Shown: positions 32,630 to 54,736, numbered from the stretch's first letter. The stretch: DNA of 64,000 bases from Seriola aureovittata (GCF_021018895.1 NC_079384.1:13741640-13805639); one strand, 5' to 3'. Notes: generated by a model from the sequence alone, not told the origin. A program made the numbers and translations.

Positions 32630-34031
32630 TTAACCAACTAGGTGATTCAAAGGGCTCTAAATATTGTACAAGAGACAACAGAAACTCAAGAAAATGTAAG
32701 ATGACACAATTATTATGGGTTAGGGTTGGGTTATGTTGTTATGCTTGGTAATTGCTGTCATATACTTAATTATTATTGGTTTATTTTGTTTTTTATTCTA
32801 ACTATTGCAAACTGTAGATTCTTATAGATATTTTCATGAATGGTGCAAACTTTCAGTTCGTTATTATTATATAGCTAAAAGTAACATAATAAAAATAATA
32901 CAGGCAAAACAAGACATAAAGTTTTTTTCTAAATACTTAATTGGTAACATTCTTCCTGGTCGATCATATTGGGATTTTTTTGTTGTTGTTTTTAAAAAAA
33001 TCTTTTTCACATGAATACTATAAATATTTAACTTCTGTTTGTTTCAGGAGCTTTGATTTAAAGAACTTTACTATTTGGTGAAGTGATAAAATGTAACTGC
33101 AGTTTCTACTCTGTTAGTTAAAATCCTTCATTCATAAGTTTTGTGTCATCACAGCACTAACTATAAGTACACTGTCTTGGATTATTGATATAAACTGCTG
33201 TAAAGCTAAATATTTTTATTTTATACAAATTATGTCTATTGAAGACAGAATTGCTTCTGCTAACTTTAATTCACCTGCCTCTTTGCTCTGTTGTTCAGCA
33301 GCAGCACCTGTTGGTCACTCTGTGGAACTACCACTCTATTGTAAAACCATTTTTCTGCCACTAGAGGGCGATGTGACTGCACCAAACGGATACATTGAAC
33401 TTCCTCCAGAAAACAGGTGATGGCTGCAGGGCAGTTTGTTACTAGTCCACCTCAGGTCATGCTTGTAATCATTTATAGTCATTTATATTCATTTATGTAT
33501 TTTATGAGTTTATAAGAGTGGCTATTCAGAAACACTTTAATTTGGCATACACACATCTTTGAACAGCATGTACATTATTCAGTTTCTTCAATGTAGTTCA
33601 TCATCTGTGTTACTGAGAAGCCTAAACATAATTTTATCTTCTTTCAGACGTGATCTATTTCACTGTTCGTAACCGTTACATGCTGGATATGTTTGTATCC
33701 TTGTATGTGTGTGTGCTTTGTGTCAATGTTTGTCTGCAGGTCTGTCACTCTAAGCCCCGTAAAGCTGGGAATGAACAAGCAGAAGATTGCAGTAATGATG
33801 TGACCCAGATGTCCCGGGTGCAGATCTCCAGGCTGAAAATGAGAGTGCAGATCAGGGCCTTGTACCGCCTGTCACCCCCCCACCCCCCCACCCACCCCCT
33901 CCACCATCCCTCCCTCCTTCCCTCCCTCCATCCGGCCTGGTACACAATCACAGAGTATTTACCAGCAGGGAATATGTGTGCTTGTATGCGGTGTATGTGT
34001 GTATGTCATTTAAGAGGGAATCTTGTGTTGA

Positions 34032-34066
<35 letters not shown>

Positions 34067-34625
34067 TTTAAGCTCATCCAGATCCATGTAAACACGAAGG
34101 ATCAGATTTTGTGTGCCACTTGTTCTTGGTGCTCCGGATTAGACGTAACAGTTTTTTAATTTACTCTCCTCAGCTGCCTCCATAAGACGCTAAAGCCATA
34201 GCATCGTATCACAAGAGACCCCCCCACACACACACACACAAAGACACACACACACACACCCTCACCCTCACCCCCTCCCCCACCTCCACCCTCCTCACCC
34301 GTCCCCTGAGGTGACCAGGTGGCAGAACAATCACACACAACACCCTGACAGTAGGCTCAGCGGGCCACTTTCCTCAATGAGAAGCTCGGCAAGCATCTGT
34401 ACGTGTGGAAATGTGTGTGTGCGTGCGCGTTTGTGTGTGTGTGTGAGACGGATTGAGGGGAGAGGGGACAAAAGACAGAGAGTTTAATATTTGGGATAAG
34501 CTGTGATTGAACATCCTGAGATCAGAGCAGAATGATCAAATTCTGCCAGTGATAATCCCTCATCTTGGAAAATTAAATACCACTCTGCTGCCTCTCTTCT
34601 GCTCACTCACACTCTCTATCCTTCT

Positions 34626-34627
<2 letters not shown>

Positions 34628-34673
<46 letters not shown>
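34628..34673. repeat. (CA)n microsatellite
   Basis: About 46 bp of uninterrupted CA. A shorter TG tract is at 34037-34062. Confidence 0.9.
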
Positions 34674-34679
<6 letters not shown>

Positions 34680-36929
34680 GTATTTAAACAGGGTCTTAGT
34701 CTGACCTGTGTCTCATAACGCTGGTTGGTTCCTTAGGGAGCTGTTCTGATATCTGATGAGTTTTTCATTAATAAGACACAAGTCTAATCCTGAGGGAGAA
34801 ACACAAAATGACAACGGATAAGCCCCGCTTTTCCCATCCTGCCATCACACACAGTGATTCACTGATACACTATCTAACTAAACATCTTTATACATGCACT
34901 TAAACTCTGTGCTTTAATCTCCCCTACCCCAGTTCTATTCACTCCAGCCTACATTTTATTTCTTTGCATGTCTTTGTTATTCAGATCTTTATTTAGAATC
35001 TGTTGGTGCAGGAATTGCTCCAGGCTTCTCAAAAACCAACCGACGTAAAAGTCCTTATATTCCATTTTCTTGAGTATAATCTTTTTACAACATTTTTTGT
35101 TTAAACAAGCCCATACACTGCACAGTAAAAGCACCGGTATACTTCATCAGCACTGCTTCAGAAACCCACCTCTTTCCAACATTAACACCCACTGCGCTTC
35201 ACTTCACTTCAGGTGAGAAAGGAGCTTCACTCTCAGGAATCTTCCTGGAGATTGTGTTGTGTTGTATGCATATGTACAAAACATTTATGTGAAGAAATGC
35301 AATGAGAGGAAAAGGGTCAAAGGTCTGTTTTATTTCTCACATGATTTCCCAAAGAGAGACTTTGAATATGTCTTGGGTCTAACTATTCATCAGACTGCCG
35401 ATAGACACTGCACAAAGCTGTCTACTTCTTGACTATCTCAAGTAAGACTCATTCGTCTTGAATTCTGGGTAAATTATAACTTTTTTCAAACTATACATGG
35501 TTGACAGAGTAACCGCATCAAGCAGTTTGGGGCCATTCACAACTGTTGTGTCACAATTTTTATGTTACTGTGCCCAGTGACAGTCATATCTCTCGCTGTG
35601 AGACCAGGCAGAACTCATGTAAAACACGTTATTCATTACCCATGTCACATGGGGAACCATCTGACCTACTGCATTTTCATGAAAAACTTCCTCATCGTTT
35701 CCTATTTTTCCTCAAAACCCAAAACTTGTATCAGGCCAGGGAAAAAATAAAAGACACCTCCTTGTATTGCATTTATTTATTTAATGACTCTGGTCTGACC
35801 GCAACAAGAAGTTTTCACAGCTTCTTGCAGGTTCAGTCCTGGCTAGATTAACCTGCTGGATTGCCCAAATGAGTAGTTGGCCTCCTGTTAACCTCTAGCT
35901 CCTCCCACTTTCTATTCAATATGTGCAGTTTTCATATACTGAAATACTACCTGTTGGCACTTGTGCAGCCCTGAGGGAAGTTCCTAACTGATCCTAGATG
36001 GTAACTTGACTTTGGGCACAGTATTAGTTAGTGTTGATTGCAGGTATGTGTTGTAGGCTGGATTAAGCTTGAAGTTTCCTTTTGCTCTATTAGTTTTCCA
36101 CTTGACTAGATTCTGTAGAGAAATTGGAGTTCCTCAGGAAACAAGATCCAACAGTTGAGGAATAAACATCTGAATCCCTCAGTGGTTTCTATAGAAGAGT
36201 GTGGGAGTGATAATTATAAATGCCACCCCCTGTGACTTTACTATAGGTACAATCAGTGGAGAGATAACGCTGTCATTTGTTTTGACGTATGCAGAACAAT
36301 ATGTGTCCTGCAATAACACAGTGGCCAATGTTCAAATGTCAGTTTGTCCCAGACAAGATGTAGCCGTATGCTGAGGACCAGATAAGGAGTAAAAAACATT
36401 ATACAATATTTAAAGAAGATGTTTTTGTACAGTACAAACAAGACTACATGTGATTTTGTTATGTGTTTTGTCATTCACCCAGAGAGCAAGGTGGCGGTAA
36501 GAGCATATTTTAAGGAACAGGTGTAAGCTGACAACGTTTTTAGTTTTGACTGATGAAAAAACTATAGGGGTAGTGATTAGGTTAATCCATGACTATGTGC
36601 TGGGCCTCAATAATAAAGGTGATTCAGTTTCTCAATGTCCTTAAAAAGAAGAAAAAGAAAAGAAGAAAAGATTTTTGTCATGCTTGATTTTGTTTTACCA
36701 TGTGTAACTGTCTGCACAAAAACATTCAGGCTAAAAAGGGGTGGTAGTGGATTGACTGACAACTTATGGTCATGTGTAAATTCTTGAAATACCAGAATTT
36801 GTATTGAGTTTTTGTAACAATTAATTTTATTATTATTATTCGTCACCAACTGGCTTGTACATAATGTCATATGTTTATTTTTGTTCAGCTTTGTCGTCAT
36901 TGTTTTTAAATATGTCCCTTTGTACCTTC

Positions 36930-37050
36930 CTGGATATTGTTATTGATACTCTGTACTGGGTCTAAATACACTGAGAGCCACCAGAGACCGGTGTCAATTT
37001 CCTTGTATACATAAACATACTTGGCCAATAAAGCTGATTCTGTTTCCGCA
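36930..37050 (+). repeat. 3' tail of an interspersed element
   Basis: GTGTCAATTTCCTTGTATAC and CTTGGCCAATAAAGCTGATT form a tail I recognise as recurrent in fish genomes, probably from a retroposon. The element body is not recognisable. Confidence 0.4.
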
Positions 37051-37249
37051 GGAGACTCCCCCTAGGACCCATTCAAGCATCCCTGCTGTACTTGAATTAT
37101 GTTGCGCTTGTTATTGACTACGGGGCACTCGGCTCGTGTGTGGTAACTTGAAAACATATTTAGGATAATAAAATTTTTATATCTCAACTGTGCCAGCTTT
37201 GGTTTTATTTATATTTTGATTCATGGTCGTCATGTTAGGCTCAAAGGAC

Positions 37250-37700
37250 TCCCACAACAGCGATAGGCGTTTTTATTTCAAGACTGACTCCGCCTCCCCA
37301 AGGTAGCTTCGGCGTGCGCAAGTAAAAGTTACGAGTGTATCCTACAGCTCCAGAACGTCAGAGAACTTCGGTAATAGACCAATGAAAATGTAGTTTTGGA
37401 CAGGGGCAGAGCTAATTGACATAACAAGTAGCCAATTAACCGACGTTTCGCCTAGCAGTTGTAACCAATCACCGAGCATATGCCAAAAATAACACCTCCT
37501 CTTGTTCAGCACCCAAAGTCGAAGGATAGCTCTGGCCTTTCAATGGAAGAAAGTGCTAGATTTGTCAGTGTTGTATAATATAACCAATTCTCAGTGTCCA
37601 TATTTGTTTTGGAACGATCGGAATTGTCTTCATTTAATGTGAGATACCGAACTGGCGTCAAACATGCGTAAAAATCAACGCTGTCCAAGCAGGGAACCAC
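37250..37700 (+). promoter_or_regulatory. ppm1b: ppm1b promoter region (inferred)
   Basis: Contains a GC box (CCGCCTCCCC near 37290), CCAAT boxes at 37379-37383 and 37465-37469, and CpG-containing sequence, in front of a plausible non-coding first exon. No TATA box. Inferred from motifs and the downstream GTAAGT donor. Confidence 0.5.
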
Positions 37701-37888
37701 CGAGAAAGGAATTATCGCCGCTCATCTGAGGCCAATCTCGATTATTTTAGTCAAATAAGGAAACATAACATAGCTAGCCGGCTAACGTTAGCTCCGTAGA
37801 TAGCTAGGTTATCGACATATCTTCACACAAAAGCAGAATCCAGCAGATAATCAAGATTGGATCTACATTCGCACAGCAGCAGGAAAAC
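37701..37888 (+). other. ppm1b: ppm1b non-coding exon 1 (inferred)
   Basis: The first coding exon of ppm1b opens with an acceptor just 12 bases before the ATG, so an upstream 5' UTR exon is required. The best candidate ends at the donor AAAAC|GTAAGT (37889), downstream of the CCAAT/GC-box cluster. Its start is not known. Confidence 0.4.
37781..37792. repeat. palindromic 12-mer GCTAACGTTAGC
   Basis: Same perfect palindrome as at 2471 and 37999, here inside the inferred ppm1b exon 1, just after TAGCTAGCCG. Confidence 0.7.
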
Positions 37889-37998
37889 GTAAGTAGCATG
37901 CTAGTATGTGCGCTAACGTCATTAGCTAGAGTTTGACAACCTAGGGAATTGCGTTGGCTCCAACGGCAGCTAACTGTTAAGTTAACATTAGCACGCCA

Positions 37999-38010
37999 GC
38001 TAACGTTAGC
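37999..38010. repeat. palindromic 12-mer GCTAACGTTAGC
   Basis: Third exact copy in the window, about 110 bp into the inferred ppm1b intron 1. Confidence 0.7.
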
Positions 38011-41000
38011 GCATATCAACACACTAGCAAACTAGGCCTTTCCGTGGAGGGACCAGTGTTAAGAGGACTGGAGTTCAGCATGTGGTCAGTGGATTGGTAT
38101 TTAACACAGAAACGCATTTCCTAAAACAGTCAGTCGATTCATGCAACATGAACTCTGTTGTGCAGTTACGTTAGCGTACAAACAGACCATTTCCAGAATA
38201 AAACCTGGCCCTTCATGTGTTTCAAGTTTCAAAGTAACTCTGCGACCGCCAACGTTAGCGAGCCAATTCTGAATGAAGAAAATTTAAAGTAACACCAATG
38301 TTAACAGACGTTGGTTTCCAGTTCTTAGTCTGGTCCCAAGCAAGCTAATCTAGCATGGTACAGGCTACATATGCTATAACCAGCTAATGACAGCTTAGCG
38401 GACTTTGTCATATTGGTGTCAGTGGTTAGCTTGACATTCTTTTGATATTTCTAACGAAATATATGTTGAAAATAATGTTTTACTTAAACAAGTACACAGC
38501 CGCAGACCGCTATAGGTCCAATTAAGATCAGTGAGTAACCATTTAACGATATTAACGTCCAGAGTTTATCGTCATTATGAGTCAAATAAACTGCATGCAG
38601 TGCCATTTGGATAGCTACTGTATGTCTTGTTGTGTATGCAGCGACCTTAGAGGGTAATTATAACTACATTGGACCATTTTTACGTCCAATATCTTGTGAA
38701 GTCAGTCAGTATATATGAAACGTAGCAGATAACACTTATTGTTAGTCACATGCTGGTAAAGTGTTTATAAAAAGTCATGTTTCACTGCGGCAGCAACACA
38801 AATGCTCCTCCCAACACTTAACCGATTCTCATTTGTTCATTTTTTTTCTTACCTAGAACATTTCATATTGACTGATAGACTTAAGTATATGACAAAATAT
38901 AGTGTAACACTTTTGGTGAGCTTCAGTAGTTACTGTGGAGTTGGAAAATAATTTTATGTGAAATGAACTGTAACAAAATATTGTAACTCAAACTAAACAC
39001 ATATAAACCAATAGATAGTCACAATTGTTTTAGTTTAAGCTTTGCTTGTTGGCTCCTCAAGTACCGTACCAGTTGTACAGTTTTTAGTTTGTGCCTCATG
39101 CCTAAGTTGATTGAAGGTACTGCAAAGACAGATGCTATGTATGTTTATTTCTTTGTAATATTTTTAAAATATATATTGCATATATCTCAGGCGTTCATAG
39201 GCGCAGGGAAGCTGTGTAAAATCTATAGGGTTTGCCCTGACCACAAACATGGGCTTGGTTGGTAACTCCTTAGACATACAGCAGTATAGGTTTATATTGA
39301 CTTGTGTGATCAACCATTACTTGGAGACTTTTTTGCTAATATGACAATTAAAAACAGCCAACGAGCTCGGGCGTATTATAATTATTATATGATACTCGAT
39401 GCACTGACCCAGATCAGTAATCAGACCTATCAATCATCCCTATTAGTTTCTTTTTCCCCCATACTGTGATAGGATTGTCTTAAACTTTTAATGCAATGAG
39501 GGTTTATTTTTAGTTTGAGCCTGCCAAAACAGAGTCTTCCCTATAGGTTGTTGAAATGGCAAGGTCTACTCTGACTTGACTTATTATTAAGCAGACACTC
39601 CACCAGCAATGCAATCAGTACTCCAGCAACTTGTAATGCGTGTCTACTGATTTCATGGCAAAGAAAATATTTGCTTAGATTTTACATTTAAAGCGAAGTT
39701 CTTGACTTCCTATTTGAAGAGGACCAAGTGTGTGAGCTGTCTTTTTATTACCCTTAAAGTTTGGGAATTTCATAGGATCTTAGATCATTAAGTGATCTTA
39801 ACTTGTCTTACTATATTGTAGCATACAATCTTAGATGTGTGGTTAATTCCCAATTCATCATCAGTTTTGTATTGTGCAGTGTTAAAATTGAGTCTGGCAG
39901 CCACCCTGCTCACCTTCTTTAGTACATCAGATTGCGATAAGGTGCACAGGTGACCAGTATATGACATCACTTGGTGTTGGGCTGGTGCCCTGAGAGCCAG
40001 ATACGGGAGGAGTTCAATAGCTGATAATCTTATCTGAGTAGTCACTGTGTCACTACTAGCAGTCACTGTGTAAAGACAGAGGAGCAGATGAAACACAGTG
40101 TCAGTCTGAGATTGAGACAGTCATCAAGCTTAATTTTAGACCACATTGGTCTGAACATTGAAGACTTTGCATCAGTTAGAAAATTTTCACTGCAGCAGTT
40201 TTCAGTGGAGTAAATCAGTTTGACTGCTGCTGTCTCGTTTGCTTACCTAAATTACTCACTTGGAGCAAGAAGTACATATCATCAACATGAAGGAAATTGA
40301 GTAACATTTACCATTGAATCATGCAGATATTTTTTGTGCTGATTTCATTAATGAAATATTCTTGGAATCCTTGGATGCTGTTGCATATTGTAGGACTGGA
40401 TATCGGCACTAATCTCCCGATTGGATTTTGATTCACAAGTGCACAATTCATTAATTTCCATTTGATTCTTGATGATTCAGTTATTTCAGATCGTGTTAAC
40501 AAGATATCCGCCCAATATTTACCTAGCTACCCGGCAGGGTCAGACTGAGTTAAGTATAATCCACACACTGCTCACTCGACTTCCATGACATCACATATTG
40601 TAGCCAGAGATAATATCTCTTAAAAGACAAAGCAAGAGCTCAGATCAGTATGCAGTCGTTTTTTCAGTCTATCCCTCTCGTAGATGTGATGTATAGTTTT
40701 GTCACAAGATAGCCAGGGTCAGCTAAACATCCTGAATTATGACAGCCCCGTAAACTGCTGCGGGTCCACTTTGACTGTAATGTCATTAATGTTACAGTTT
40801 ACAGGACTGTTGTGACTAAAGTTGGTTCATGTAGCCAGCTGTCAACTATCTTACTTAACTTAAAATAACTTTTTCATAAATGTTGTAATAACTCAGCTTC
40901 CACAAAGTCGACATTTTACACATCATGCAGCCCGAGCTGAACTACTTACGTATCAATAGTATACTGCCAAAGAACTACACATGTTTACTGAGAAAAGGCA

Positions 41001-41275
41001 CAAAAGCAAAGATTGATCTTGGGATTTTAAGAATCAGTATTGGATCATTCAAATAAAACTTGTTGTGTTTTTCAGGAAATTGTTTCTTCATACCCAGATC
41101 ATCTTTGTTTTAGTTTGTAAGTCACTCTTGTTTTTCAGAAGATTTTAGGAAACTGGTACTTCGACTATAGTTGAGCTGAGATTGTTCTTGAATGGACGGC
41201 CCAGATTCAGACAAAATAGAACCTTTTATTACAAACTGTGTTTGACTGCCTCTAGAGCAGCTAGTCAAGTAATTA

Positions 41276-41536
41276 TTAGAGTTGTTTAGTTAAGCACAAA
41301 TGGCAAATATTCCTTGTTCCATCTTCTCAAATTTGAAATTTTGCTGTTTTTCTGTGTTTTATATTATTTTCAGTTGGATCTTCAGGGTTTTGAAGGTTTG
41401 GTCAGAGAAAGAAAAACATATGCAGATGTAAACTTGGAAACTGTGATGTTATTCATAGACTAAAATAATAATCTCGTAATTAAAAATGTAACAGCATATT
41501 TATCAAGAATAAAAATAATCATAAGTTGCAGCTGTA
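41276..41536. repeat. interspersed repeat family A, copy 5
   Basis: Contains TTGTTCCATCTTCTCAAATT near the start and ATAAGTTGCAGCTGTAAT at the end, as in the other family A copies. Confidence 0.6.
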
Positions 41537-42204
41537 ATTGCCTCTCCCTTCATGTGGAACTAACTTAGACTTAGAGATGCTCACTAAATTATAAGTTGTG
41601 GTTGTGTTGATTGTTAGTCTCCGCATTGTGCACCTTGATGCTTTTGCCTCTAAGGATCAAAGAGATTTATCAATGTCACTATTAGCCTAGCTTTGAAGAC
41701 TAGCTTTTATTACTCTTGTCATATGTCACTTTTTGTCAATGAAGTTTATGTTTCAGAGCGTATGCTGGGATCTCACAGTCATGAAGTGAAATTCATATTG
41801 ACTGCCAAAGGAATGAAAACGCATGAGAGCAAGTTTTACTGGGATGATTTCCATTGACAGGTATGATTCAGGACAGGAGCTGTATGGCCGGCAATGGAAG
41901 CACTCCGCTGCAGATTAGTGCGCAGATTGAAGATGAAGAAATGAAGGGTCAATAAAGTATAGTGAAGTGCTGCATGTTTGATCTGTGCACCTTTGTTCTG
42001 TGTGTGTAATAAAAGAAATGTTAAAAGGGAGGCAAGGTCAGTGTTGGTGTATAGTAAAGGTTAAAATAGTTTCAGCAGGAACCTTTTAAGAGTGTTGGAT
42101 AAGATAAAAAGATAAATGTAAATATGTAACAACAGATGTAAGAGGAAGGTGTGGCTTTAGAAGTCATTGCTGTTGCTCAGGGGACCAATTACACAACATA
42201 AGCT

Positions 42205-42430
42205 GTGTCCCAATTCAGTGTTGCCGGCTTCAGAGTCCATATTTCATGACGGAATACGTCATAACAGTTCGACGGGGCTGTTCCATTCCAGAGACTTCTC
42301 CAAATGCGGCTGTGAAATGTGACCCGGTGTATCCTTTGCAGTCCTCACTCACTATCCCAGAATCCACTCCGGGTTGGTTAGGTTAATGGTGCATTCAGGT
42401 GCTACTTCTCTCCTCGTAAATGTGGTGAAA
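42205..42430. repeat. possible truncated DNA transposon
   Basis: Starts GCTGTGTCCCAATTCAGTG, an end sequence shared by common fish hAT/Harbinger-type MITEs. The matching opposite end is not seen, so it is a fragment or a chance likeness. Confidence 0.35.
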
Positions 42431-45400
42431 TATCATATGACCGTGTCACATTTATTGGGTGTTTTCCTTCAGATGGTCATCACTCACTAAATCCTTCACA
42501 TGGACTGGACCAATGAAAAAGCCACAGCAAAGTGAAAATGCTGTGAGACAGAGCTCTGATTATTCTTGTAAGCTTCCTGGAAAATTTTATAATCACGGGA
42601 TGTCGCAGAAAAATATTATGGATACTTGGTACTGGAACTTGGTACATTGTTTGCTAGTGTCTTTCACGTGTAGAGATGAAATGTTCTGCTGATATTGCTT
42701 TGTTAGTTGGTTTAAGGGTAACTCAGGATTATCTAATCTCGAGTTGAGATGCAGGTACAGCTACGTCTTCAGGTATAAAAGAATCATCAAGAGGTTTGGT
42801 GTAAAAGACCATTGAGCCAAGTCCATTAACTGTAAATAAATTTTTGGTAGCGTAGTATTCAGATTGAACGACCAATTTAATCACCACTCCATTATTCAGT
42901 CGCTATTGCCATCTTGAAACTTTTATGAAGATGTCCTCGTCTGTCAGCTTGGTATGGTACCCACTTTAGTTCTTCGTATAATGGCCCTTATGGGCTCCAT
43001 TGTTTATCCAGTTATTTATGGCAGCAACACCAAGCCAATGTCTAATGCTCAGCAAAATATGACAACTCAAATATCTGGAAAGTTTCTGGAAAAGGCTTGA
43101 ATTTTCCTCAGTTATATTACCTAAATTTAAGGTCTTAAACAATCTTCGAGAAGTTTAAAAAAAAAAAAAAAAATTCTCAGACGCTGTGACTCTGAGACTG
43201 TAATCTAATCAAAATCAAGTAATCAACAAGCTGTTGTGTCCCTGGTTATCACGTTGTCATGGGAGTTAAACATAAACTTACAGTCCCAGTGATTTGCAAC
43301 ATATTGTGTATGCTTGGATAGTACTGGAAGCTGTGTGTTAAACTCTTCTGAGATAGCTTTAACTGTTTTGTGTGAGTATGACTGCTTTCAGAGCAGCACT
43401 AGGACTCTCTGCAGCATTATGTAATCCCCCGACCTTCCACTTCCCTCTTCGTAGCCAGTGGTTTTTGGCAGACGTGCGTCTCAGCATCGGGGGTGTTAGT
43501 TTTGACCTGTGGTTACGGCATGGGTGACAGCAGTTTTGAGGGGGTTAAGTGGTTGAGAGTTCCTGGTTTCAGTGTGATGTCTCAGTGGAGATATTTTCTG
43601 GGCTTCTTCTTGTGTGTACGCACACACACACACGCGCGTGTGTGTGTTTTTGCCAGCAGTCTCTTGTAGCGTTGTCAGCCAGAGAAATCTCATAGTATTT
43701 GCATGTGTTCTTGCAGTCTGCACGTCTCCTTTCAGGGTCTCGCTGCTGCGACTGCTTTAATGGATGGATGATGCAACTCCCCTTTCCTCTCTCTACCAGG
43801 CAGCTGTGTGTGTGAGTGAGTGTGTGTGTCAGAGCAAGTGAGAGAGACATGGAGAGGGGGATGTCGTTGAATGAAGCTTAGCCTGGATGTTTGCACTGCA
43901 GGGTGGGTGGTTGCTAGGCAATGGCAGTGTGTTTGTTTTATTTTTAGAGAGAATCACTGCTGGTGAACATAACAGATTTCTCTTTCTCTCACACACATAT
44001 GTGACACTGTTTCCTATCATACATGAACATATAGGCTACTTTTGAAACTCAGTAGCTGATGAAAGCTTGATAGAGGGAATTCTGTTTATATAATCATTTA
44101 GCTGGAAAGCACTAGAAATGTGAATGGCGTGGCCCACTGCCCCACCCTGGACATGAAATCTAAACCGGCCTGGCGTATTTATAGAGCGCCTTTTTCTCGC
44201 ACATAGACCATGACACTCCACTACACATGCACTGAGCAGACACAAACACACACACACATACACGTTCCTGTGAAACCAGCTGTAGTCACTCTCCTTGCAT
44301 GTACCAGCCTTTTTTGGGCACACGTCTGTCATGCCGTGTGTGCGCTCATGTGGGAGGTTATGCAGAGCGAGAAATCAATATGTTGAAAAAAATAAAGACA
44401 CACTCAGGGCGCTTTCAATTTTATCGCTTTTTATTGATTTCAAGATCTCATGACTGCCACAACCCCAACTAAGCAATGCATAGTGTAAGTAGCTCCATAC
44501 TGCAGCAGTTGTTGACATTTAGGTTCAGAATTGATTGGTGTGATGGGAAAATATAGTGCAGGTTAAAAATGCCAGGGATGTGGTGTTGTGCGTTTGGATA
44601 CTGTGGCCAGTGTAAGCACCAGGAGGGGCTGCTGGTGTGTTCAGGTGCAGTTGGTAGTAAAGAACAAGCAAAAATGACAGAAATAATGACCAAAATAATA
44701 TATAAAATAATGTGTCTTTTCATTGCGTATAGTAGAATAGTCAGAGTTCACATTTTAGATTTCCTTTTCAACTGTAGCTGCAACCAGGCTTTTCAGGGCA
44801 GATGACTTATTGTATAAATTTCCTGCATTATATACATCGGAGATGTTTTGAAAGCCTGCCCTTCATGTTGAAGTGTTACCCATGGTGTGTTCAAGTACGA
44901 TTCAATACTCCAAAATATTGTTGGATCCCTCTGTACTCGAAACTAATTTTACAAGTGTTTTAATTCCATTTTTTGTCCATTTCCCGTCAGCTACTAAATC
45001 CTTTGTCCCTTCAACATTCTGGAAAGATTTCTCTTCCCCTTTTGCCTCTGAATGATCACATAGCAGCTTTAGTTATTAGAATACAAAGTAGCTATTTCAG
45101 TTTGATTTTTTTTTTTTTTAACCAAATTTCTTAAAACAGCATCAGGAGATGACCACCTCTATCAGCTTGTTCGCACGTAGCATGCTGTCACAGATTCCCA
45201 GTTTAAAAAAAAAAAAAAACAGTTCATCCACTAACAGACCAGAGATGCCATCTGCGTGGCTGACTACATCAACACCAATAACTAAGCCTTTGATAGTGAT
45301 CAGCTCATGATCAGAGAAGAGTGTATGGTGTTAAGAATGGACAAAGTTTAAGTAAAGACCAAATACTAACCCTCCCAAGTGCGATTTCATTCCCCTTCAG

Positions 45401-46339
45401 CTCTTGATAGAAAGAATTTCAGACCCCACATCACATCAGTCATGTTAGTTTATTTCCCGCCAGCAAGTTAACTAATAGTATTAGTTACTGTGTGTCGAGA
45501 GTGAAAGAGGCTCTGTGTGCTCAAAGAAGCTTTACAGCTTCAGTGTAATCCTCAGCTCTGTGGTTCCTTCTCTGCTATCTTTGTCTTGTTGTCAGGATCT
45601 CTGGCTCTCACCATCCATTAAGTAATTAAAAGTGCCCTGTAATATTAGCACGAAGCAGCCTAGTGAACTACTAACACAAAAAACCTGCGATTTACAGAGG
45701 AATTTATAGGTCCAAGAATATTAAGTAATCTTGATATCTGTAGGTCTGATAAAAGGAGTCAGTTGTGCTCACATTTGTTTAAAACATTGAACTGAAAAGT
45801 TACCTGAGCATTGAGGCAATGCCAGCTTCCCTCCTCATTTGAGTTCTCATTTCTACTATCACATTCTTATTCTTTTTGTGAATAAGAATCCCTACATGCT
45901 GATATTGCCTATATTCTTTCGATTATTATATATTCTAACTATATCCCAACTGGTCCTGGATTTGGAGGCTGAAACAATATTGATGTCTGGGGGTTTCAAA
46001 ATGCCATAGATTTGTTTCTGAAAAGAATTTTGAGAAAGATGCGTACTGGACATTTTAAAGTTGAAAAACTATCCCCTGGTAACACTTTTTTCAATTTTAT
46101 TACCTCAAACCCAGCTCGACAAATACATCAGTACTGATTTATCTGCTAATATTGGCCAAGTTTTCAGTACAGCTCTAATTCTAATTCTGTATACAGTATA
46201 TTTGTGGTACAGTAGTGGATTAGGTTAAACATGGCTGACTTGGTGAGGGATAGATTATCTGATTTGTCCTTGCTGCTGATGGTGTAATGGTTCCATTTCT
46301 ATGTTTCCTGCTTCTCTTCATCTCCAGCTATAGGCAGCA

Positions 46340-54544
<8,205 letters not shown>

Positions 54545-54736
54545 GCACCCCGCCCGCATACCCACCCCCTCATCTGCCCGTCCGACCCCTGAGCTCCAGT
54601 CAGATGTGCAATGACCTCTCCTCTTTCCCTCATCACAGAACTTGAATGGACACATCGGCCATTTCCGGCTCTATCATCTTCTGCAACCTCAGCTGCCATT
54701 GCCATTCATGAATATATCAATGAAAAAATGGCTGGA

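Larger units (their letters stand above)
29791..37249. other. mta3-ppm1b intergenic region
   Basis: About 7.5 kb without a recognised protein gene. It holds a Tc1-like MITE (30371-30921), a family B fragment (31198-31275), a tRNA-Ile gene (31972-32065), a TTTC tract (32555-32629), TG/CA tracts near 34037 and 34628, and a repeat tail ending near 37045. Short open frames in it show no recognisable protein. Confidence 0.7.
37889..46327 (+). other. ppm1b: ppm1b intron 1 (inferred, 8.4 kb)
   Basis: Its first 0.5 kb is dense in CTAACGTTAG-type words (37999-38010 exact; partial near 37911, 38170 and 38250). It also holds a family A repeat (41276-41536), a possible DNA-transposon remnant (about 42205-42430), an A-tract at 43158-43173 and short CA/TG stretches (43620-43650, 43807-43828). 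No other gene recognised. Confidence 0.6.

Noticed and set aside
32443..32637. KERKKERKKE lysine-rich frame
   Set aside because: Translation of the TTTC microsatellite on the minus strand.
33355..33385. CCACTAGAGGGCGATG motif
   Set aside because: It resembles the CTCF core (CCACNAGRKGGC), but such motifs also occur in dispersed fish repeats and nothing else here supports a boundary; a weak lead only.
33650..34159. 169-codon open frame between the tRNA gene and ppm1b
   Set aside because: Includes C-rich and TG microsatellite sequence; the translated protein is low complexity and unlike any family I know.
35546..35851. 101-codon open frame in the intergenic region
   Set aside because: No motif, no splice context, AT-rich composition and no known protein likeness.
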